Shown: positions 47,605 through 58,186, counted from the stretch's first letter. The stretch is 64,000 nt of DNA from Arthrobacter sp. Hiyo4 (GCA_002370555.1 AP014718.1:3410001-3474000), one strand, 5' to 3'. Numbers and translations are program-made. Notes: generated by a model from the letters alone, not told the origin.

Positions 47605-47824
47605 CGACGGCAGACTCAACAGCCAGGACTGGGCATCCTGGCGGCGCTCAAATGACCATTACGATTCCGCATATTTGAACCCGTCGACGGTGGATACGTC
47701 GATATACGACCATGCAATCAACCGGTATGGCGTTGAGTGGCAGGTACTCCATTCAAACGATCCAGGGCGGCTGTTGTACGAAGACGACGTCCAGATAATT
47801 GTCGCGCCCCATGAACGGGAGTGA
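47605..47824 (+). pseudogene. Unrecognised coding remnant
   Basis: A frame ending at the stop 47822-47824 reads LARDGRLNSQDWASWRRSND, HYDSAYLNPSTVDTSIYDHA, INRYGVEWQVLHSNDPGRLL and YEDDVQIIVAPHERE. It is protein-like, but no start codon is available and the family is not recognised. It abuts a truncated GNAT on the other strand, so both may be debris of a rearrangement. Confidence 0.35.
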
Positions 47825-47879
47825 CCTCAAGTTGCACGCGGCCGTCGATCCGGCACGGCGGCCGTTCATGTGAAACCTC

Positions 47880-48125
47880 TAGGGGACGCCAGCTGAACTC
47901 CGAGGACCATCCGCGTGGCGACGGTGCCGCCATGACCCACACGCAGCCGCCGCTTCTGTCGCGTACCCCCGGCCCCACGAGTCCGCGCGGATGTGGAATC
48001 CGGCCTCCAACTCGCTGCGACCGTTGACCTGCTGCCAGGTAAGTCCGCAGTCGCCCAGAAACTGGCCATCGAGGGTTTCCACGATCCATATACCGGAATC
48101 GAAGCCGGGACGTCGCTCCAGGAAT
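47880..48125 (-). pseudogene. GNAT acetyltransferase fragment
   Basis: A partial acetyltransferase: IVETLDGQFLGDCGLTWQQV, NGRSELEAGFHIRADSWGRG and YATEAAAAC contain motif A (acetyl-CoA loop R/G-x-G-Y-A-T-E). The normal C-terminal half (RARIVAITRPGN-type segment) is missing and the frame runs into unrelated sequence; the N-terminus is also cut. It is downstream of clpB on the same strand. Confidence 0.55.
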
Positions 48126-48138
48126 CATTGCAGGACCG

Positions 48139-50796
48139 CTACTCCTTCCGCCGCACCACCAGGCCCGTGCCGGCAGGAGCACCGCCGTCGGGTCCTGCCA
48201 GCGCCTCCAGGCCTTCGATGGTGAGCTCGTCGACGTCGGCCGCGGTGTCCACCAGCACCGTGTCACCGTCCGCGATGTCGCCGGACAGGATGGCCTTGGC
48301 CAGGCGGTCGCCGATCTCCTTCTGCACCAGCCGTCGCAGCGGCCGGGCACCGTACGCGGAGTCGAAGCCGGACATGGCCAGCCAGGCGCGGGCGCCGTCG
48401 GAGACTTCCAAGCTGAGCCTGCGGTCGCGCAGCCGCCTGCCGAGCTCGGCCACCTGCAATTCCACGATCTCCGCCAGTTCGTCAACGGTCAGGGCTTCAA
48501 ACAGCACTATCTCGTCCAGCCGGTTCAGGAACTCCGGCTTGAAGGACGCGTTGACGGTGGCCATGACCGCGGCGCGCTTGGCCTGCGCGTCAAGCGACTG
48601 GTCCACCAGGAACTGGCTGCCCAGGTTTGACGTCAGGACCAGGATGGCGTTGCGGAAGTCCACGGTGCGGCCCTGGCCATCGGTGAGGCGGCCGTCGTCG
48701 AGCACCTGCAGGAGGATGTCGAAAACCTCCGGATGGGCCTTCTCCACCTCGTCCAGCAGGATGACCGAGTACGGCCGACGGCGGACGGCCTCCGTCAGCT
48801 GGCCGCCCTCCTCGTAGCCGACATATCCCGGAGGGGCGCCCACCAGCCGCGCCACCGAGTGTTTCTCGCCGTATTCGGACATGTCCAGCCGCACCATGGC
48901 GCGTTCATCGTCGAACAGGAAATCCGCGAGCGCCTTAGCAAGCTCCGTCTTGCCCACGCCAGTGGGCCCCAGGAACAGGAACGAACCCGTGGGCCGGTTG
49001 GGATCGCTGATGCCGGCCCGGGCACGGCGGACGGCGTCGGACACCGCGGCCACCGCCTTTGACTGGCCGATCAGGCGTTTGCCGATCTCCTCCTCCATGT
49101 GGAGCAGTTTCTGGCTTTCGCCCTGCAGCATGCGCCCGGCCGGAATGCCGGTCCACGCGGAAATGACCTCGGCAATATCATCGGCGGTGACCTCGTCAGC
49201 CACCATCTGGGCAGGCTTTTCCGTCACCGCCTCTTCGGCTGCGGCGGCCGCGTTCAGCTCCCGCTCCACTGCCGGAATCTCGCCGTAGAGGATCCGCGAC
49301 GCCGTCTCCAGGTCGCCTTCGCGCTGTGCCTTGTCTGCCGTGGAGCGGAGCTCATCGAGCTTGGCCTTCAGGTCGCCCACCCGGTTGAGTCCGGCCCTTT
49401 CTGCGGCCCAGCGGGCATTCAGCGCGTCCAGCTCCTCGCTCTTGTCGGCCTTGTCCGCGCGGATCGCGGCCAGGCGTTCCACCGAGGCTGCGTCCTTCTC
49501 GTTCGCGAGGGCCAGTTCCTCCATGGTGAGCCGATCCACGGCACGGCGCAGCTGGTCGATCTCCTCCGGTGCGGAGTCGATCTCCATCCGCAGCCGCGAG
49601 GCGGCCTCATCCACGAGATCGATCGCTTTATCCGGCAGCTGGCGGCCGGAAATGTAGCGGTTGGACAGGGTTGCGGCGGCCACCAGCGCGGAGTCGGCGA
49701 TGGTGACCTTGTGGTGCGCCTCGTAGCGCTCCTTGAGGCCGCGGAGAATACCGATGGTGTCCTCCACACTGGGCTCACCCACGTACACCTGCTGGAACCG
49801 GCGCTCCAGGGCCGGGTCCTTCTCGATGTTCTCGCGGTACTCATCCAGCGTGGTGGCGCCGATCAGCCGCAGCTCGCCGCGGGCCAGCATAGGCTTGAGC
49901 ATGTTGCCGGCATCCATCGAGGACTCCCCCGTGGCACCGGCGCCCACCACCGTGTGGATCTCGTCGATGAACGTGACGATCTGGCCGTCCGAATTCTTGA
50001 TCTCCTCCAGGACGGCCTTGAGCCGCTCCTCGAACTCGCCGCGGTACTTCGCCCCGGCCACCATGGAGGCGAGGTCGAGGGCGATCAGATTCTTGCCCCG
50101 CAGGCTTTCCGGGACGTCACCCGCCACGATCCGTTGGGCGAGCCCTTCGACGACGGCGGTCTTGCCCACGCCCGGCTCCCCGATGATGACGGGGTTGTTC
50201 TTGGTGCGGCGGCTAAGCACCTGGATGATGCGCCGGATCTCGGTATCGCGGCCGATCACCGGGTCCAGCTTGCCCGCACGCGCCATCGCGGTGAGGTCAG
50301 TACCGAACCGCTCCAGCGACTGGAACGTGTTTTCCGGGTCCGGCGTGGTGACCTTCCGGTCGCCGCGGACACCCGGCAGGGCGGCGAGCAGCGCTTCATG
50401 GGAGGCACCGGCGTCGCGCATTAACCGCCCGACGGCGTCACTCCCGGCAGAGAGACCCAGCAGCAGCACTTCGGTGGAGACATACGTGTCACCCAGCCGG
50501 TCCGCTTCGTTCTTGGAGTTCTGGATGGCCAGCAGCGCGGGCCGGGACAACTGGGCCTGCTGCGTGGAGCCGCCCGACGTTGCCGGCAGCGCCTTGATGG
50601 CGCCGCTCGCCTGCACACTGACGGCATCCGGGTCTGCGCCCGTGGCGCGGAGAAGCGCCACGGCGACGCCCTCCCGCTGATCCATCAGCGCCTTGAGCAG
50701 GTGGGCAGGTTCCACCTGGGGATTCCCTGCCGTGGAGGCGTTCATGGCTGCTGCCGAAAGAGCCTCCTGGCTCTTGGTGGTGAATTTGACGTCCAA
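48139..50796 (-). CDS. clpB: ATP-dependent disaggregase ClpB
   Basis: An 885-residue Hsp100 chaperone that dissolves aggregates with DnaK. The N-domain begins [23 protein letters not shown]1 has Walker [14 protein letters not shown] and [13 protein letters not shown]; the long coiled-coil middle domain lies at about residues 400-540; NBD2 has [20 protein letters not shown] and [20 protein letters not shown]. The C-terminus is VVRRKE. The gene is intact across 2.7 kb, in contrast with many neighbours. A HAIR-like inverted repeat lies 34-58 bp upstream, implying HspR control. Confidence 0.98.
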   Translation of the reverse strand: MDVKFTTKSQEALSAAAMNASTAGNPQVEPAHLLKALMDQREGVAVALLRATGADPDAVSVQASGAIKALPATSGGSTQQAQLSRPALLAIQNSKNEADRLGDTYVSTEVLLLGLSAGSDAVGRLMRDAGASHEALLAALPGVRGDRKVTTPDPENTFQSLERFGTDLTAMARAGKLDPVIGRDTEIRRIIQVLSRRTKNNPVIIGEPGVGKTAVVEGLAQRIVAGDVPESLRGKNLIALDLASMVAGAKYRGEFEERLKAVLEEIKNSDGQIVTFIDEIHTVVGAGATGESSMDAGNMLKPMLARGELRLIGATTLDEYRENIEKDPALERRFQQVYVGEPSVEDTIGILRGLKERYEAHHKVTIADSALVAAATLSNRYISGRQLPDKAIDLVDEAASRLRMEIDSAPEEIDQLRRAVDRLTMEELALANEKDAASVERLAAIRADKADKSEELDALNARWAAERAGLNRVGDLKAKLDELRSTADKAQREGDLETASRILYGEIPAVERELNAAAAAEEAVTEKPAQMVADEVTADDIAEVISAWTGIPAGRMLQGESQKLLHMEEEIGKRLIGQSKAVAAVSDAVRRARAGISDPNRPTGSFLFLGPTGVGKTELAKALADFLFDDERAMVRLDMSEYGEKHSVARLVGAPPGYVGYEEGGQLTEAVRRRPYSVILLDEVEKAHPEVFDILLQVLDDGRLTDGQGRTVDFRNAILVLTSNLGSQFLVDQSLDAQAKRAAVMATVNASFKPEFLNRLDEIVLFEALTVDELAEIVELQVAELGRRLRDRRLSLEVSDGARAWLAMSGFDSAYGARPLRRLVQKEIGDRLAKAILSGDIADGDTVLVDTAADVDELTIEGLEALAGPDGGAPAGTGLVVRRKE

Positions 50797-50829
50797 AGAG
50801 AGCTCCTTCCGGGGATGCGAATTTTCGCT

Positions 50830-50854
50830 AAGTTGAGTCTATAACGCTCAACTT
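50830..50854. promoter_or_regulatory. HAIR-like element (HspR operator)
   Basis: AAGTTGAG (50830-50837) and CTCAACTT (50847-50854) form a perfect inverted repeat with a 9-base spacer. The HspR consensus is CTTGAGT, seven bases, ACTCAAG; the core TTGAG / CTCAA and spacing agree. It lies just upstream of clpB, a classic HspR target. Confidence 0.8.
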
Positions 50855-51056
50855 TGAGGAGATGCCCTCTACGCCCCATGTTTGCCGACGGCGAACTGCC
50901 TGTCCAGAGCCTCACCACGCCCATGTGGAAATCCGTGTCCACGGACTGGTGTTGCGACGAGATGCTCCAGAAAGTGTTGTGCGGAGCTATAGGCAATCGT
51001 TAGACTCCACTCACTGCGGTTGGGCCGCCCTACAAAGTAGCGGAAGGACCCTGACA

Positions 51057-51452
51057 ATGAACCGTTTAACCCGCCTGGTCGTCGCCTCCGGCGCTGGCCT
51101 GGCTCTCGCCCTCACTGCCTCGCCGGCGCTGGCCGCGCTGCCGTCTGACCCGGGCAGCAACCGCGCCCAGGTGGAACACACCGAAACCAGCAACCCCGAT
51201 GGGTCATACACCTATGATTTCCGCGGCGCGACCCGAAACGTCGACGGCCACTACACGACCAACACCCGCGATCAGAGGACGGCCGGCCAGTCGTCGTTCG
51301 ACTATAAAACGCACTACACCCTGACGGACAACGTGACAAAGCTGAGCAGCCAGAACACGTTTACCGAGGATGGCGTGACGTGCCGCACCAACTCCCAGGT
51401 TGTCCTCACGAACGGTGAGACGCGCACGGAGAAGACGCGTTCGAGCTGCTGA
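51057..51452 (+). CDS. Secreted small protein of unknown function
   Basis: A 131-residue exported protein. LVVASGAGLALALTASPALA is a Sec signal cleaved after ALA. The mature part is polar and Thr/Asn-rich with short repeats (SNPDGSYTYDFRGATRNVDG, HYTTNTRDQRTAG, YTLTDNVTKLSSQNTFTEDG) and two Cys, one at the C-terminus. It looks like a beta-rich wall or matrix protein. No family recognised. ATG 51057 follows GGAAGGA. Intact. Confidence 0.8.
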   Translation: MNRLTRLVVASGAGLALALTASPALAALPSDPGSNRAQVEHTETSNPDGSYTYDFRGATRNVDGHYTTNTRDQRTAGQSSFDYKTHYTLTDNVTKLSSQNTFTEDGVTCRTNSQVVLTNGETRTEKTRSSC

Positions 51453-51460
51453 GGGAAGCT

Positions 51461-51487
51461 GAGGCCCGCCCCTAAGGGGCCGGCCTC
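51461..51487 (+). terminator. Hairpin after the secreted-protein gene
   Basis: GAGGCCCGCCCC pairs with GGGGCCGGCCTC over the loop TAA with one mismatch, nine bases past the stop. There is no T-tract. Confidence 0.6.
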
Positions 51488-51640
51488 ACTCGTTAAGATG
51501 GACGGCCACCCGCACTTCATGTCCGGCGAAGGCGCCACCATCCAGGTCCACGAAACACTCGACATCCCAGGGATGTAGCCAGCGGTCTGCGGCCGGCCTG
51601 GTCTGCGCCGGTTTAGGGCATTGCCGGATAGCCGGCCGCG
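51486..51640 (-). pseudogene. C-terminal coding remnant, unrecognised
   Basis: The minus strand reads AADRWLHPWDVECFVDLDGG followed by AFAGHEVRVAVHLNE and a stop at 51486. Third positions look coding, but there is no start codon and upstream sequence to 51706 has no bias. It may be the end of a deleted gene. Confidence 0.3.
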
Positions 51641-51706
51641 GCTCTCCCCAATACCGCCGCCGCGTCCGGACGACGCTGACCGGCCTACCCGCGCATTTCC
51701 GCCTCT

Positions 51707-52766
51707 TCAGCCGGGGTAGATGGCCACGGCGCCGGCCTTGATCACGAAGTACACCTCCATGCCCGGCACCAGCCCGAGATCTAGAGACGCCACCGGGGTG
51801 ATGTCCGCGCTCAGCTGCCCGCCCTCCCCGGCGCGGACTCGGATCCCGTCCCCGTGCGGCTCCAGGTCGGTGATGGTCACGGCGAAGGAGTTCCGCGGGC
51901 TGCCATGCGCTTCGGTGAGGAAAACGGAAACGGCCGACGGCGGGAATACAGCCACGCCCGGCTGCCCATTGGGGAGAGGCGTGGCTGCGTCGTGGTGGCC
52001 GTAGAGGTTGAGGGCGCCGGCCCGCAGTCCGTGTTCGGTCAGGTGGCCGGCCACAAAGTTGAGTCCGGCGAGTCCGGCCGCGAACCGGCTGCGCGGGCGC
52101 TGGAGAATGTCGCGGGTGGGCCTTCCTCGCTGATCCGCCCGTTTTCGAGGATGACCACCCGGTCGGCCAGCATCAGGGCATCGAGGACGTCGTGCGTGAT
52201 GACGATGGCCCTCCGGCCGGCCAGCACGCGCTTGAGCAGGCGCCGGAGCAGCGGTGCGGCATGGACATCCAGGGCGGCCATCGGCTCGTCCAGGAGCAGG
52301 AGCCCGGGTCGGCGGCCAGCGCCCGCGCCACGGCTACGCGCTGCGCCTGGCCGCCGGAGAGCTCGGCCGGGCGGCGGGACTGCAGCTCCGTCGCTTCGAC
52401 TTCCGCGAGCCATCGCAGGCCTGACTCCCGCGCGGCCTGCTTCGAAGCCCCCGCGCTCCGGGGCCCAAAAGCCACGTTCTCCAGCACGCTCAGGTGCGGG
52501 AACAGCAGCGGTTCCTGTGCCAGGAGCGCCGTGCCGCGCCGGTGCGGGGCCGTCCACTGGCCGCGCCCGGCGGTGAGGTCGAACAGGGTCCTGCCGTCGA
52601 GTTCGGCCGTGCCTGAGTCCGGGTGCAGCAGGCCCGCGATGACGTTCAGGAGGGTCGATTTGCCCGCGCCGTTGGCTCCCATAACGGCTACCGTTTCGGC
52701 CGGCCCCACCGCGAGGGATACGTCAAACCCGCGGCCAGCCACAGCGGCCTGAACCGAAAACGTCAC
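51707..52766 (-). CDS. modC: Molybdate ABC transporter ATPase (two frameshifts)
   Basis: An ATPase of about 354 residues. [20 protein letters not shown] is Walker [21 protein letters not shown] the signature, [17 protein letters not shown]alker B and [20 protein letters not shown] the switch His. A C-terminal TOBE domain ([40 protein letters not shown]) binds molybdate in ModC. Bases are lost near 52310 and 52110. It overlaps modB by four bases in the order regulator-modA-modB-modC. The nucleotide loop reads GANGAGKS. Confidence 0.9.
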
Positions 52767-53622
52767 CGGACCGCACCGCCCTGGGCGGGCGCCGGCGTCG
52801 TGCGTTCCCGCTCAGCGCGGGGCCCGTCCGGCGGCGCGGGACTGCGGTACGCGAGCGCCACCACGGCAACCGCCACCGCCACGAGGACCAGGGAAAGCGC
52901 GACGGCGGCATCGGCGTCCGTTTCCCGCTGCAGGTAAATTTCCAGCGGCAGGGTCCGGGTCACCCCCTGCAGGCTGCCCGCGAACGTGAGGGTGGCGCCG
53001 AATTCGCCCAGGCTGCGCGCGAAGGACAGCACCGCGCCGGAGGCCAGCCCCGGCAGCACGAGCGGGAGGGTGACCCGGCGGAGCACCGTGGTGGGCCCGG
53101 CGCCGAGCGTCGCGGCCACCGCTTCGTACCGGTTCCCGGCGGTCCGCAGGGCACCCTCGAGGCTGACCACCAGGAACGGAAGTGCCACAAACGTCTGGGC
53201 CAGGATGACCGCCGTCGTCGAAAAGGCGATCTGCAGGCCGGCCACTTCCAGCGTCCGGCCCAGCAGCCCTGCCGCCCGAACGTGTACAGGAGTGCGATGC
53301 CGCCCACCACGGGCGGAAGCACCAGCGGCAGCAGGACCAGTGAGCGGAGGAAGCGCTGGCCGGGGAAGCTGCCGCGGGCCAGGACTAGGGCCAGCGGCAC
53401 ACCCAGCACTGTACACAGAACGGTGCTGGCCGCTGAGGTGCGCAGGCTCAACCCAAGGGCCTGCAACGACGCTTCCGAAGTGATCAGCGGGATGAACTGG
53501 GCCCAGTTGACCTTGGCCACCATGGCCGCCAGCGGCAGCACCACGAACAGGCCACCCGCCGCCGCGAGGACGTAAATCCAGCGCGGGACGCCGCCGTACC
53601 CGCCGTTCCTGGCCTGTCTCAT
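52763..53622 (-). CDS. modB: Molybdate ABC transporter permease (one frameshift)
   Basis: A permease of about 286 residues with six helices. [40 protein letters not shown] and [20 protein letters not shown] are the ModB N-terminal helices. The coupling loop and later helices read [20 protein letters not shown] and [20 protein letters not shown] (the EFGAT molybdate-permease motif). The frame breaks near 53270. It is 22 bp downstream of modA and overlaps modC. Confidence 0.92.
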
Positions 53623-53644
53623 GATCTCCTTGGGTGCGGCTTAC

Positions 53645-54465
53645 TTACGGGGGCAGGTTGCTAAGGGCGCCGAAGCCGGCCTCGCCGAGGGTTTTCTGCC
53701 CGTCGGCGCCGGTCACCATGGCGATGAAGGCCGCCGCCAGTTCCTTGCTCCGGCTCGAGCCTACTGGGGCGATGGGATAGGTATTGACAGCCTTGCCGGA
53801 TTCGTCGAATGGAATTCCCTTGATCTTGCCGCCGGCGCCTTTGACGTCGGTGGCGTAGACCAGGCCGGCGTCGGCCTCGCCCGAGGTGACCTTGCCCAGG
53901 ACGTCCGGCACGGATGATTCTTCGCTGACCGGCGAGAGGGTCACTCCCGCGGCCTTTTCCACGGTGTCCGCGGCGGCCCGCACGGAACCTGGCTGGCACA
54001 GACAACCACCTTGACGCCCGGTTTGGCCAGGTCGGCGAAGGACGCGATCGACGCCGGGTTGGACGGCGGGACGGCGATCTCCAGGACGTTGGTGGCGAAG
54101 TTCTTCGCGGTCCCGTCCAGGAGCTTGGCTTCGGCCAGCTTGGTCATGTTCTTGGTGTCGGCGGAGGCAAAAACATCGGCCGGTGCGCCCTGGGTGATTT
54201 GGGTGACCAGATCCGAGGAACCGGCGAAGCTCAACACGATCTTGGTACCGGGGTTCTTCGCCTCGAAGTCGCTGGCCAGCTGGGTGAATGTGGCCTTGAG
54301 CGACGCAGCTGCGAACACCGTGATGGTCCCGGAGACCTGACCGGCGGCGTCCCGGGACTGCGGCCCGGCGGATCGCGTGGGCGTCGTAGCCGGTGCGCAC
54401 CCGGCGAGGCCCAGCATGAGGGCAGCCGTGATGATGGTGGCGCCGGCGTGTTTGCGGATGCTCAA
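53645..54465 (-). CDS. modA: Molybdate-binding lipoprotein (one frameshift)
   Basis: A solute-binding lipoprotein of about 273 residues. AGATIITAALMLGLAGCAPA is a lipoprotein signal with Cys near residue 23. TITVFAAASLKATFTQLASD, VLSFAGSSDLVTQITQGAPA and DVFASADTKNMTKLAEAKLL are the oxyanion-binding segments. DAGLVYATDVKGAGGKIKGI and FIAMVTGADGQKTLGEAGFG complete lobe 2. One base is missing near 53985. The start is TTG 54465, overlapping the regulator's TGA, so synthesis is coupled to it. Confidence 0.92.
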
Positions 54466-54872
54466 ATGATGCTCTTTCCCTGCGGGGTTTCGATGATGAC
54501 TGTGGTTGCTTTGACCACCGCGGTGGCCACGGAGCCCAGTTCCAGGCCCAGGTCCCGGACGGCTTCGCTGCTCATCAGCGACACCACCCGGAACGGCCCG
54601 CACTGTAGTTCCACCTGGGCCATGACCTTGTCCGCGGTGATGCCCGTGACCAGGCCAACGAACCTGTTGCGCGCCGAACTCCCTGAACGGTGCGGGTCCT
54701 CGGGAAGCTGCGCGAGCTTCTGGGCGTGCCGGGCCAGTTCCAGGCCGTCGACTGCCAGCCGGCCGGCGTCGTCCTTTACGGGGGTGAGGCTGCCGTTCTC
54801 TGTCCAGCGCCGGACGGTGTCGTCACTGACGCCGAGGAACCGGGCGGCTTCGGATACGCGAATAGTAGGCAT
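54462..54872 (-). CDS. HTH-TOBE molybdate-responsive regulator/binding protein
   Basis: A 136-residue protein. Residues 1-50 form a MerR/excisionase-like HTH: MPTIRVSEAARFLGVSDDTV, RRWTENGSLTPVKDDAGRLA. Residues 68-136 form a Mop/TOBE domain: RNRFVGLVTGITADKVMAQV, LGLELGSVATAVVKATTVII. This architecture replaces the larger ModE in many actinobacteria and probably senses molybdate or molybdopterin. It is the first gene of the mod operon and overlaps modA by four bases. Intact. Confidence 0.9.
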   Translation of the reverse strand: MPTIRVSEAARFLGVSDDTVRRWTENGSLTPVKDDAGRLAVDGLELARHAQKLAQLPEDPHRSGSSARNRFVGLVTGITADKVMAQVELQCGPFRVVSLMSSEAVRDLGLELGSVATAVVKATTVIIETPQGKSII

Positions 54873-55054
54873 TTCATGATCCTAGTCCGCATTTGCGGGT
54901 TTTCTTAGTAGTTTCCGCCGCGGATCCGAAAATGACGTCAGCCCTGGTTTCGCCTGCGCTTGCGGCTTCGGATCAACTGCCTATGGAAGGTGGTGGGCCG
55001 AAGTCCTACGCTATGGGGAAGGGGAGGGGCCGCAGTCGCTGAGGAGCGTTTGTG

Positions 55055-56388
55055 ATGAAGTGGATCAGGCCTGACAGCCCCGACTATGACCCGGCCCGGA
55101 AGGTCTTCAACGCCAGCATTGATCGGCGCCCGGCGGTGATTGCCCAGTGTTCAAACGATGCGGACGTGGCCGAGGCCCTGCGATATGGCCGGGAGAATTC
55201 CCTCGCCATTGCCGTCCGGGCCGGCGGGCACTCAGTGGCCGGAATGTCCATGAACAACGACGGCCTGGTGATCGATGTCCGGCCCATGAAGTCGATCGAC
55301 GTGGACCCCGAATCCGGCATCGTCACCGCCGGAGCGGGCCTGACGTGGGGCGAGTTTGACCGTGCCACCCAGGAGCACGCCCTGGCCGTTACCGGCGGAC
55401 GCGTCTCGACCACTGGCGTGGCCGGCTTCACCCTGGGCGGCGGTTCCGGGTGGCTGGAGCGGTCCTTCGGGTTCGCGTGCGACAGCCTCGTTTCGGTGGA
55501 CCTGGTGACGGCCGACGGCGAGCGCGTCACCGCAAGCGCCCGGGAAAACCCCGAACTCTTCTGGGCGCTCCACGGCGGCGGCGGCAACTTCGGAGTTGCC
55601 ACGTCATTCACATTCCAGGCGCACCGGCTCGGTCCGGTGGTCCATGCGGGAATATGGCTGTGGCCCGGGGAAGCCGCCTCTGATGTTTCCCGCGCGTTCC
55701 GGGACCTGGCCCTGGCAGCCCCTGACGGTGCTGGCCTGGCGCTGATCTATCTGACGGCACCGCCGGAGCCGTTCGTGCCGGAGCATCTGGTGGGAAAGAT
55801 GGCAACCGTCATCGCATACCTCTACGCGGGTGACCCCGAGGAAGGCTCCGAACATGCGCGGCCGTTCCGCGAGCTCGGGCCGGCAGCGGATCTGGTGGGA
55901 GACACCCCGTACGCCGATTTCCAGTCCTCCCTGGAGGATCCGCCGGACCACTACAACTACTGGAGCGCGGACTATCACGACGAACTTCCCGATGCCGCCC
56001 TGGACCTGTTTGTCGAGTCGGCCCGGAACCTTCCCGATGCCACGTCCCAGCAGCTTATCGCGCGCTGGGGCGGCGCCGTCGGCGGGAACTCGGGGCGGCC
56101 ACGCCGCTCATCAACCGGCATGCGGCCTGGGTGAGTCACCCCTACGGCATCTCGCCAACACCCGAGGAAGGCCAGCTGGCCAAGGCCTGGGTGAAGGACT
56201 TCCGCAGCAAGATTGCGCCCTATGCAACGGGTGGCGTGTGGCTCAATTTCATCGGCAACGAAGGCCAGGAGCGTATCCGCGCCGCGTTCGGCAACGGCAA
56301 CTACGCGCGGCTGGCCAGGGTCAAGCGGGACTTCGACCCGCGGAACGTCTTCCAGGGCAACCAGAACATCCTGCCAGCCGGCTCCTGA
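55055..56388 (+). CDS. FAD-linked BBE-type oxidoreductase (one frameshift)
   Basis: A PCMH-type flavoenzyme of about 445 residues. AIAVRAGGHSVAGMSMNNDG carries the His that can link FAD at the 8-alpha position. ITAGAGLTWGEFD-type strands, GGRVSTTGVAGFTLGGGSGW and FWALHGGGGNFGVATSFTFQ bind the cofactor. The C-terminal BBE segment reads NFIGNEGQERIRAAFGNGNY, VKRDFDPRNVFQGNQNILPA. One base is lost near 56090. Start choice is between adjacent GTG 55052 and ATG 55055 behind GAGGAG. The second cysteinyl link of bicovalent members is not evident. Substrate (sugar or alcohol) unknown. Confidence 0.88.
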
Positions 56389-56425
56389 CCGGCCCAGCGG
56401 AGAGCCGCCGCACTAGACTTCCCCC

Positions 56426-57294
56426 ATGGCGATTTACCTGGATCCGCCGCTGTGGCCCGCCCACGGCACACACTTTTCGCACCTCATATCGGATACGTCG
56501 CTGGCGGAACTGCACGCCTTCGCCGCCGCGGCCGGCATCCCGGACCGGGCGTTCGACGGCGACCATTACGACGTTGCCGAGCGCCGGTTCGATGACCTGG
56601 TGGCTGCGGGCGCCATTCCGGTGGAAGGCCGGATCCTGGTGCGCAAGCTCATCGCCAGCGGGCTGCGCATCCCGGCCCGGCAGCGCAACAAGTCCCTCAA
56701 GGTCCCGTTGCTGAACCGCTGGGAAGCCCTCATGCCGGACACGACGCCCTCTTCCTGGACCTGCTGGACCGCTGGAGCGAGGAGCACCGCCGGTATCACG
56801 GCTGCACGCACCTGCTGGCCGTACTGGAGGCCATGGACCTGCTCACCGACCCCGCCGATCCGCCGCGGACCGTGCTGCTCGCAGCCTGGTTCCACGATGC
56901 TGTGTACCGCGGGATCGCCGGCCAGGACGAGGAGGAATCGGCCCGCCTCGCCGAGGAGCGCCTCACGGACGCGGGGCTTCCGGCCGCCGAAGTCGAGGAG
57001 GTGGCGCGGCTGGTCAGGCTGACGTCGGACCACCGCCCGGAACCAGGGGACGACGACGGCGCCCTCCTCTGCGACGCGGACCTGTCCGTCCTCGGCGGCG
57101 AACCTGAGCCGTACGCCCGGTATGTGGCCGCCGTCCGGGAAGACTATGCGCACATCGGCGACGCCGACTTCGCGGCCGGGCGCGACGCCGTCGTCCGTCA
57201 TCTGCTGGAACTGGACCCCTTGTTCCACAGCGACCGCGCACGGGAACTGTGGCTCGACGCCGCCCGCCGGAACCTGCAGGGCGAGCTGGCCTGA
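56426..57294 (+). CDS. DUF4031-HD fusion protein (one frameshift)
   Basis: About 289 residues, two domains. Residues 1-85 are DUF4031: MAIYLDPPLWPAHGTHFSHL, AFDGDHYDVAERRFDDLVAA. After a frame change near 56745 (one base) comes a metal-dependent HD-like domain: EEHRRYHGCTHLLAVLEAMD, LAAWFHDAVYRGIAGQDEEE, LVRLTSDHRPEPGDDDGALL and CDADLSVLGGEPEPYARYVA (His, HD and Asp ligands), as in predicted metal-dependent phosphohydrolases. The join means both functions may act on one nucleotide-like substrate; that is inference. Confidence 0.82.
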
Positions 57295-57354
57295 CGCTTC
57301 GGCGCAGCCGACGGAAGCCTTTACGGGCGCCGCGGCCGGTGCAAGACTGCTCGG

Positions 57355-57788
57355 ATGAACCTGCGCATCCAATCTGTCAGCGTCGACTCCCCCGACCCCA
57401 AAGTGCCCGCCGATTTCTGGGAGAAGGCCCTGGGCTGGCGCCGCACCTACGAGGTGGAGGACGAAATCGTGCTGGAGCCGCCCGCGGGCAGCCCGGCCGA
57501 CGGCGTCAGCCGGACCTGCTGTTCGTGAAAGTCCCCGAGCGGAAAGAGATCAAGAACAGGCTGCACCTGGACCTGCGCCCGGAGGACCAAGCCGAGGAGG
57601 TGCAGCGGCTGGAAGCCCTTGGCGCGACGCGCATTTCCGTCGGGCAGGGGCCGGAGGTGACCTGGGTGGTTATGGCAGACCCGGACGGCAACGAATTCTG
57701 CGTGCTGCGGGCGCTCCGGTCAGAGGAGCTCGAAGCCCAGGGACTGGTCCCCGGGTTTAGCGAAGCCCCTGGAAACGCCGCCGGCTAA
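57355..57788 (+). CDS. VOC (glyoxalase-like) protein (one frameshift)
   Basis: About 144 residues. MNLRIQSVSVDSPDPKVPAD and FWEKALGWRRTYEVEDEIVL start the fold; after one lost base near 57510 follow PDLLFVKVPERKEIKNRLHL, DLRPEDQAEEVQRLEALGAT and VVMADPDGNEFCVLRALRSE (metal Glu near the end). It resembles the glyoxalase-like branch common in actinobacteria. The stop overlaps the convergent yccF stop by four bases. The substrate is unknown. Confidence 0.85.
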
Positions 57789-58186
57789 CGGTACGCGGTA
57801 ACGAACGGGCTGTTGGTGGGCACAATCTGCTTGCCCAGCGGCATCAGGCTGACCGGGATGAGCTTGAGGTTGGCGATGGCCAGCGGGATGCCGATGATGG
57901 TCACCGCCATGGCAATCGCAGTCACCACGTGGCCGATCGCGATCCAGATGCCCGCCACCACCAGCCAGATGACATTCCCCAGCAGCGGGAACACGCCCGT
58001 TCCGCCCGGCTTGTCCACCACCATGCGCCCGAACGGCCAGAGCGTGTACGCCGCAATCCGGAACGACGCGATGCCCCACGGAATGGTGACGATCAGCAGG
58101 CAGCAGATGATGCCGGCCAGGAAATATCCCAGGGCAAGCCAGAGTCCGCCGAATACCAGCCAGATGATGTTGAGCAGAGTCTTCAT
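57785..58186 (-). CDS. yccF: YccF family inner membrane protein
   Basis: A 133-residue membrane protein with two copies of the YccF unit: NIIWLVFGGLWLALGYFLAG with LLIVTIPWGIASFRIAAYTL, and NVIWLVVAGIWIAIGHVVTA with AVTIIGIPLAIANLKLIPVS. PFGRMVV and PLGKQIV close each unit. The function is unknown. It is intact. Confidence 0.93.
   Translation of the reverse strand: MKTLLNIIWLVFGGLWLALGYFLAGIICCLLIVTIPWGIASFRIAAYTLWPFGRMVVDKPGGTGVFPLLGNVIWLVVAGIWIAIGHVVTAIAMAVTIIGIPLAIANLKLIPVSLMPLGKQIVPTNSPFVTAYR

Noticed and set aside
49099..50424. A 441-codon open frame antisense to clpB
   Set aside because: It is a shadow of clpB; no ribosome site, no domain, wrong third-position bias.
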